The notes below the pieces were generated by a model. It was given only the letters and a program-made list of their open reading frames with translations. It ran no database searches and had not been told where the DNA came from. Shown here in pieces: positions 8,671-10,414 of a DNA stretch of 10,414 nt (position 1 is its first letter; every line of letters begins with the position of its first letter). The position numbers were made by a program, and so were the translations under genes. The DNA comes from Larix sibirica (Eukaryota > Streptophyta > Pinopsida > Pinales > Pinaceae): assembly GCA_004151065.3 (NCBI GenBank), contig NWUY0300017064.1:28838-39251 (forward strand), in the 5' to 3' direction.

Positions 8671-8770
8671 GTTGCAGGATGGAGTAATTGTCCCTGAGTG
8701 GAGTAATAGTCGCAGGGTGGCAAGGTTGCAAAACTGTTGCAAGGTGGAGTAAAAGTTGCCAGGTAGTGAA
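8671..8770 (+). repeat. 19-bp minisatellite in copy 2 of the 345-bp repeat
   Basis: This is the counterpart of the array at 8326-8443, with the same unit boundaries shifted by 345 bp. Several GGG cores are changed to GAG or GGA (for example GATGGAG at 8690 and CTGAGTGG at 8694), so it is slightly more decayed. The unit at 8689-8707 carries GGAGTAATTGT. Confidence 0.85.
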
Positions 8771-8879
8771 ACACTAAAAAATGTCCATATGACACAGTAC
8801 AACATCTACAATACATATATGTAAACAAATTTTCGACCAAAAAGGTTTTCGACTGAAAATCTAGATGCTAGACATTTTT

Positions 8880-9478
8880 CCCGATCAATGTCAAGGGTCA
8901 ACTCATTAAACCCCTCAACCTCACTAGCATCCTCTTAATCCACTAAACCAATATCTAATAACATCTAACCCACAACCCCTTATATTCTAAACCTCCCTTA
9001 CCATAATTAATTGACACATTATTACCCCTAATAGTTTGTCTAACCTAAACATTTATTACCCTAATCATATCATGACTATTAACATACCCCTTGACACAGT
9101 TATTACCCTATTAAATTTATTACCCTAGTCACATTACGACCACTAACATACCTCTTAATCATATTATTGTGTAAGCCATATGACAACTAACATCCTAACA
9201 CGTTAAAAAATACTATTGTAACCCTATTTTATACCTAGTAACACACTAACTACCTAGCCTACTAACTTGTACCCCTTAACAAACTAACCCCCTTATACAC
9301 TGAAATGCACCCATTAACATGATATGATCACAAACACACTAACTCATACCCCCTAATTCACAAAACCCTTAAAACACTAACCCAATATCCTTAATATAAT
9401 AACCCACAACCCTTGTAAAACTAATGACCCATACCCCTTGACACACATAACCACTAAGCCATACACGCCAACACATTG
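8880..9478 (+). repeat. G-depleted C/A-rich degenerate minisatellite
   Basis: By eye, 8941-9480 has only about 5% G on the plus strand while C is over a quarter of the bases; the line 8941-9000 has no G. A loose motif, ACTAACMYATACCCCTTAACAC, recurs: ACCCCTTGAC at about 9086 and 9433, TACCCCTTAAC at about 9271, TACCCCCTAAT at about 9348. Related ACCCTTAA and ACCCTAAT forms lie roughly every 20 bp in much of the tract. It looks like a heavily diverged short tandem repeat. No open frame or transposon hallmark is present. The right edge at about 9478 is sharp, where LINE B begins. Confidence 0.65.
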
Positions 9479-10374
9479 CAGATTGAAGAGTAGAGCTATT
9501 TGGTTGGTAGAGGGGGATAAGAATGCCAAAATATTTCATAAATATGTAAAATTATGAAAGCATATCAACAAGGAAGGTTCAAAGGTTATAAATTTTACAA
9601 TAGTAGAAGAAGACAAAAATATTTAAAAAAATTATTCTAAGAACCTCAAAGAGCCAACAAAGCTAAGATTTTAAAAGTACCATATTTCTTTTTAAGGTTG
9701 GTAGAAGAAAAGAATAACGAGGATGAAGAAGAATTTATTGAATAGGGTCTCAAATCTATTTTACAATCATTTAAAAAGACAAAGATTCCAAGATTAGATG
9801 GTTGGACAACAACATTTTACCTAGGGTTATTTGACTTTCTTGAGAAGGGGCTACTAAGAGTTATCGACAATATAGAGATTTAGGGAAATATTTGGGTGCT
9901 ATGGATGCAATATATATAGAACTGATTCTTAAGAAAAATGACCCTAATACCTTGATTATTATAGGCCAATGTCTTTGTGTAACTCAATGTACAAAATTAT
10001 TGCAAATATTTGACTAATAGACTCAAAATAATTTTATCTGACTTTATCTTGAGGGAACAATTTGGATTTCATCATATTAGAAAATCCATTATGTAGTAGA
10101 AACGACATAAGAAGGATTATGCACAATAAAGCTAAAATATATTCTATTGATGTTGATGAAACTAGATCTGATTAAGGTCTACGATAAGCTAAATTTTATA
10201 TCTTAGGTTGGTGTTGATTTAGTTTGGTAGGAGAATTCAAGTAGTAAACTAGACAATGGGGCGTATACTTTAGTTTATTTTGCAAATGATAAGTGTTTTA
10301 GTATCTAAGTTTGAATATCCTCCAAGAACACTTAGATAGGGTTGTCTACTATCACCCTTTCTATTTTAAGTGGT
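9479..10374 (+). mobile_element. LINE B: L1-like retrotransposon fragment, 5' cut
   Basis: This is a second non-LTR retrotransposon remnant, plus strand, covering the region before reverse transcriptase and about half of that domain. Similarity starts abruptly at about 9479-9483, inside the second open frame, which is typical of 5' truncation during insertion. No endonuclease is present. Similarity stops at about 10374, shortly before the window end, so the 3' part is either beyond the window or replaced by another sequence. Its reverse transcriptase motifs resemble those of LINE A (QGG or QEG-L-type motif, KLDL-x-K-x-YD, R-stop-G-x-x-LSP), suggesting related families. Many stops and frameshifts make it inactive. 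Confidence 0.85.
9483..10374 (+). pseudogene. LINE B reverse transcriptase remnant (broken)
   Basis: Fragments in order are: SRAIWLVEGDKNAKIFHK (from 9489), the W-L-x-E-G-D-x-N-x-K-F-F-H motif upstream of reverse transcriptase; SFKKTKIPRLDGW (around 9765-9805), the K-x-P-G-P-D-G-W motif; ELILKKNDPNTL (around 9920); YRPMSLCNSMYKIIANI (from 9960); REQFGFHH (around 10053-10080); MKLDLIKVYDKLNF (first catalytic Asp codon 10165-10167); and RTLR-stop-GCLLSPFLF (stop TAG at 10337-10339). At least four frame changes and more than ten stops are needed to read it through. The YxDD box is not reached. The assignment is firm; activity is excluded. Confidence 0.9.
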
Positions 10375-10414
10375 CACATATGTCACGTCCCCTCTCATCG
10401 AACTAGTGCGATGG
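10375..10414. other. sequence unlike LINE at window end
   Basis: After the LSPFLF motif the LINE reading is lost, and a more GC-rich stretch starts with TGTCACGTCCCCTCTC at 10381. A TGTCAC start is common among plant LTR retrotransposons, so a nested element could begin here, but 34 bases are too few to decide. Confidence 0.2.

Larger units (their letters stand above)
8099..8770 (+). repeat. 345-bp tandem duplication
   Basis: Copy 1 is 8099-8443 and copy 2 is 8444-8770, which lacks the last 18 bp or so. The offset is exactly 345 bp throughout, so no insertion or deletion separates them. I count roughly 15 mismatches over 327 bp, many of them transitions; the right half has diverged more than the left. 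Open frames of 62 to 92 codons occur on the minus strand in both copies. Most differences between the copies change the amino acid in those frames, so they look non-coding. The unit ends in a minisatellite. Confidence 0.95.

Noticed and set aside
8209-8840. Overlapping minus-strand open frames of 62-92 codons
   Set aside because: They lie in the 345-bp duplication and its minisatellite. Most differences between the two copies change the amino acid, there is no known motif, and several frames are open at once. They are repeat-driven, not genes.
8941-9478. Interstitial telomeric repeat
   Set aside because: The plant telomere motif is CCCTAAA/TTTAGGG. Here the recurring form is ACCCCTTAACAC with loose spacing, without runs of the telomeric heptamer.

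Overview
The window reads as nuclear, repeat-rich, intergenic DNA of a seed plant. The support is a set of decayed non-LTR retrotransposon (LINE) fragments that carry the plant-type C-terminal RNase H domain, one CACTA-type DNA-transposon end with plant-style subterminal repeats, and AT-rich spacer without any long open frame. Scattered exon-like blocks with GT/AG splice-type borders fit the same picture. A large-genome plant such as a gymnosperm is possible, but the sequence does not prove the lineage. No rRNA, tRNA, CRISPR array, bacterial operon or intact protein gene was found. Single undetermined bases (n) stand at 208, 1624 and 5513.

Layout. 1-1495 is unassigned AT-rich DNA with two short exon-like blocks. 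1496-1620 is an orphan CACTA terminus. 1930-3395 is one LINE (LINE A): its reverse transcriptase part lies inverted on the minus strand (about 1930-2400) and abuts the plus-strand 3' half (zf-RVT zinc-binding domain, RNase H, 3' tail, A-rich end at about 3395). This head-to-head order is what twin priming produces. 3396-3736 is A-rich spacer. 3737-5270 holds exon-like blocks that may be a decayed, unidentified gene.

4100-8800 is dominated by short, local tandem duplications with many unrelated periods (15, 31, 33/38, 58/65, 91, 41 within 133, 51 within 135, 43 and 345 bp, the last containing a 19-bp minisatellite). 8880-9478 is a strongly G-depleted, C/A-rich degenerate minisatellite. 9479-10374 is a second, plus-strand LINE (LINE B), cut at its 5' side and losing similarity at about 10374, just before the window end.

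No set of genes works together here. Both LINEs have stops and frameshifts and cannot encode active enzymes. The window mainly records transposon decay, with several CAG-to-TAG and CGA-to-TGA changes at conserved codons, and repeated local duplication. I found no convincing new biological system; the twin-primed LINE, the nested tandem repeats and the G-poor tract are the most informative items.
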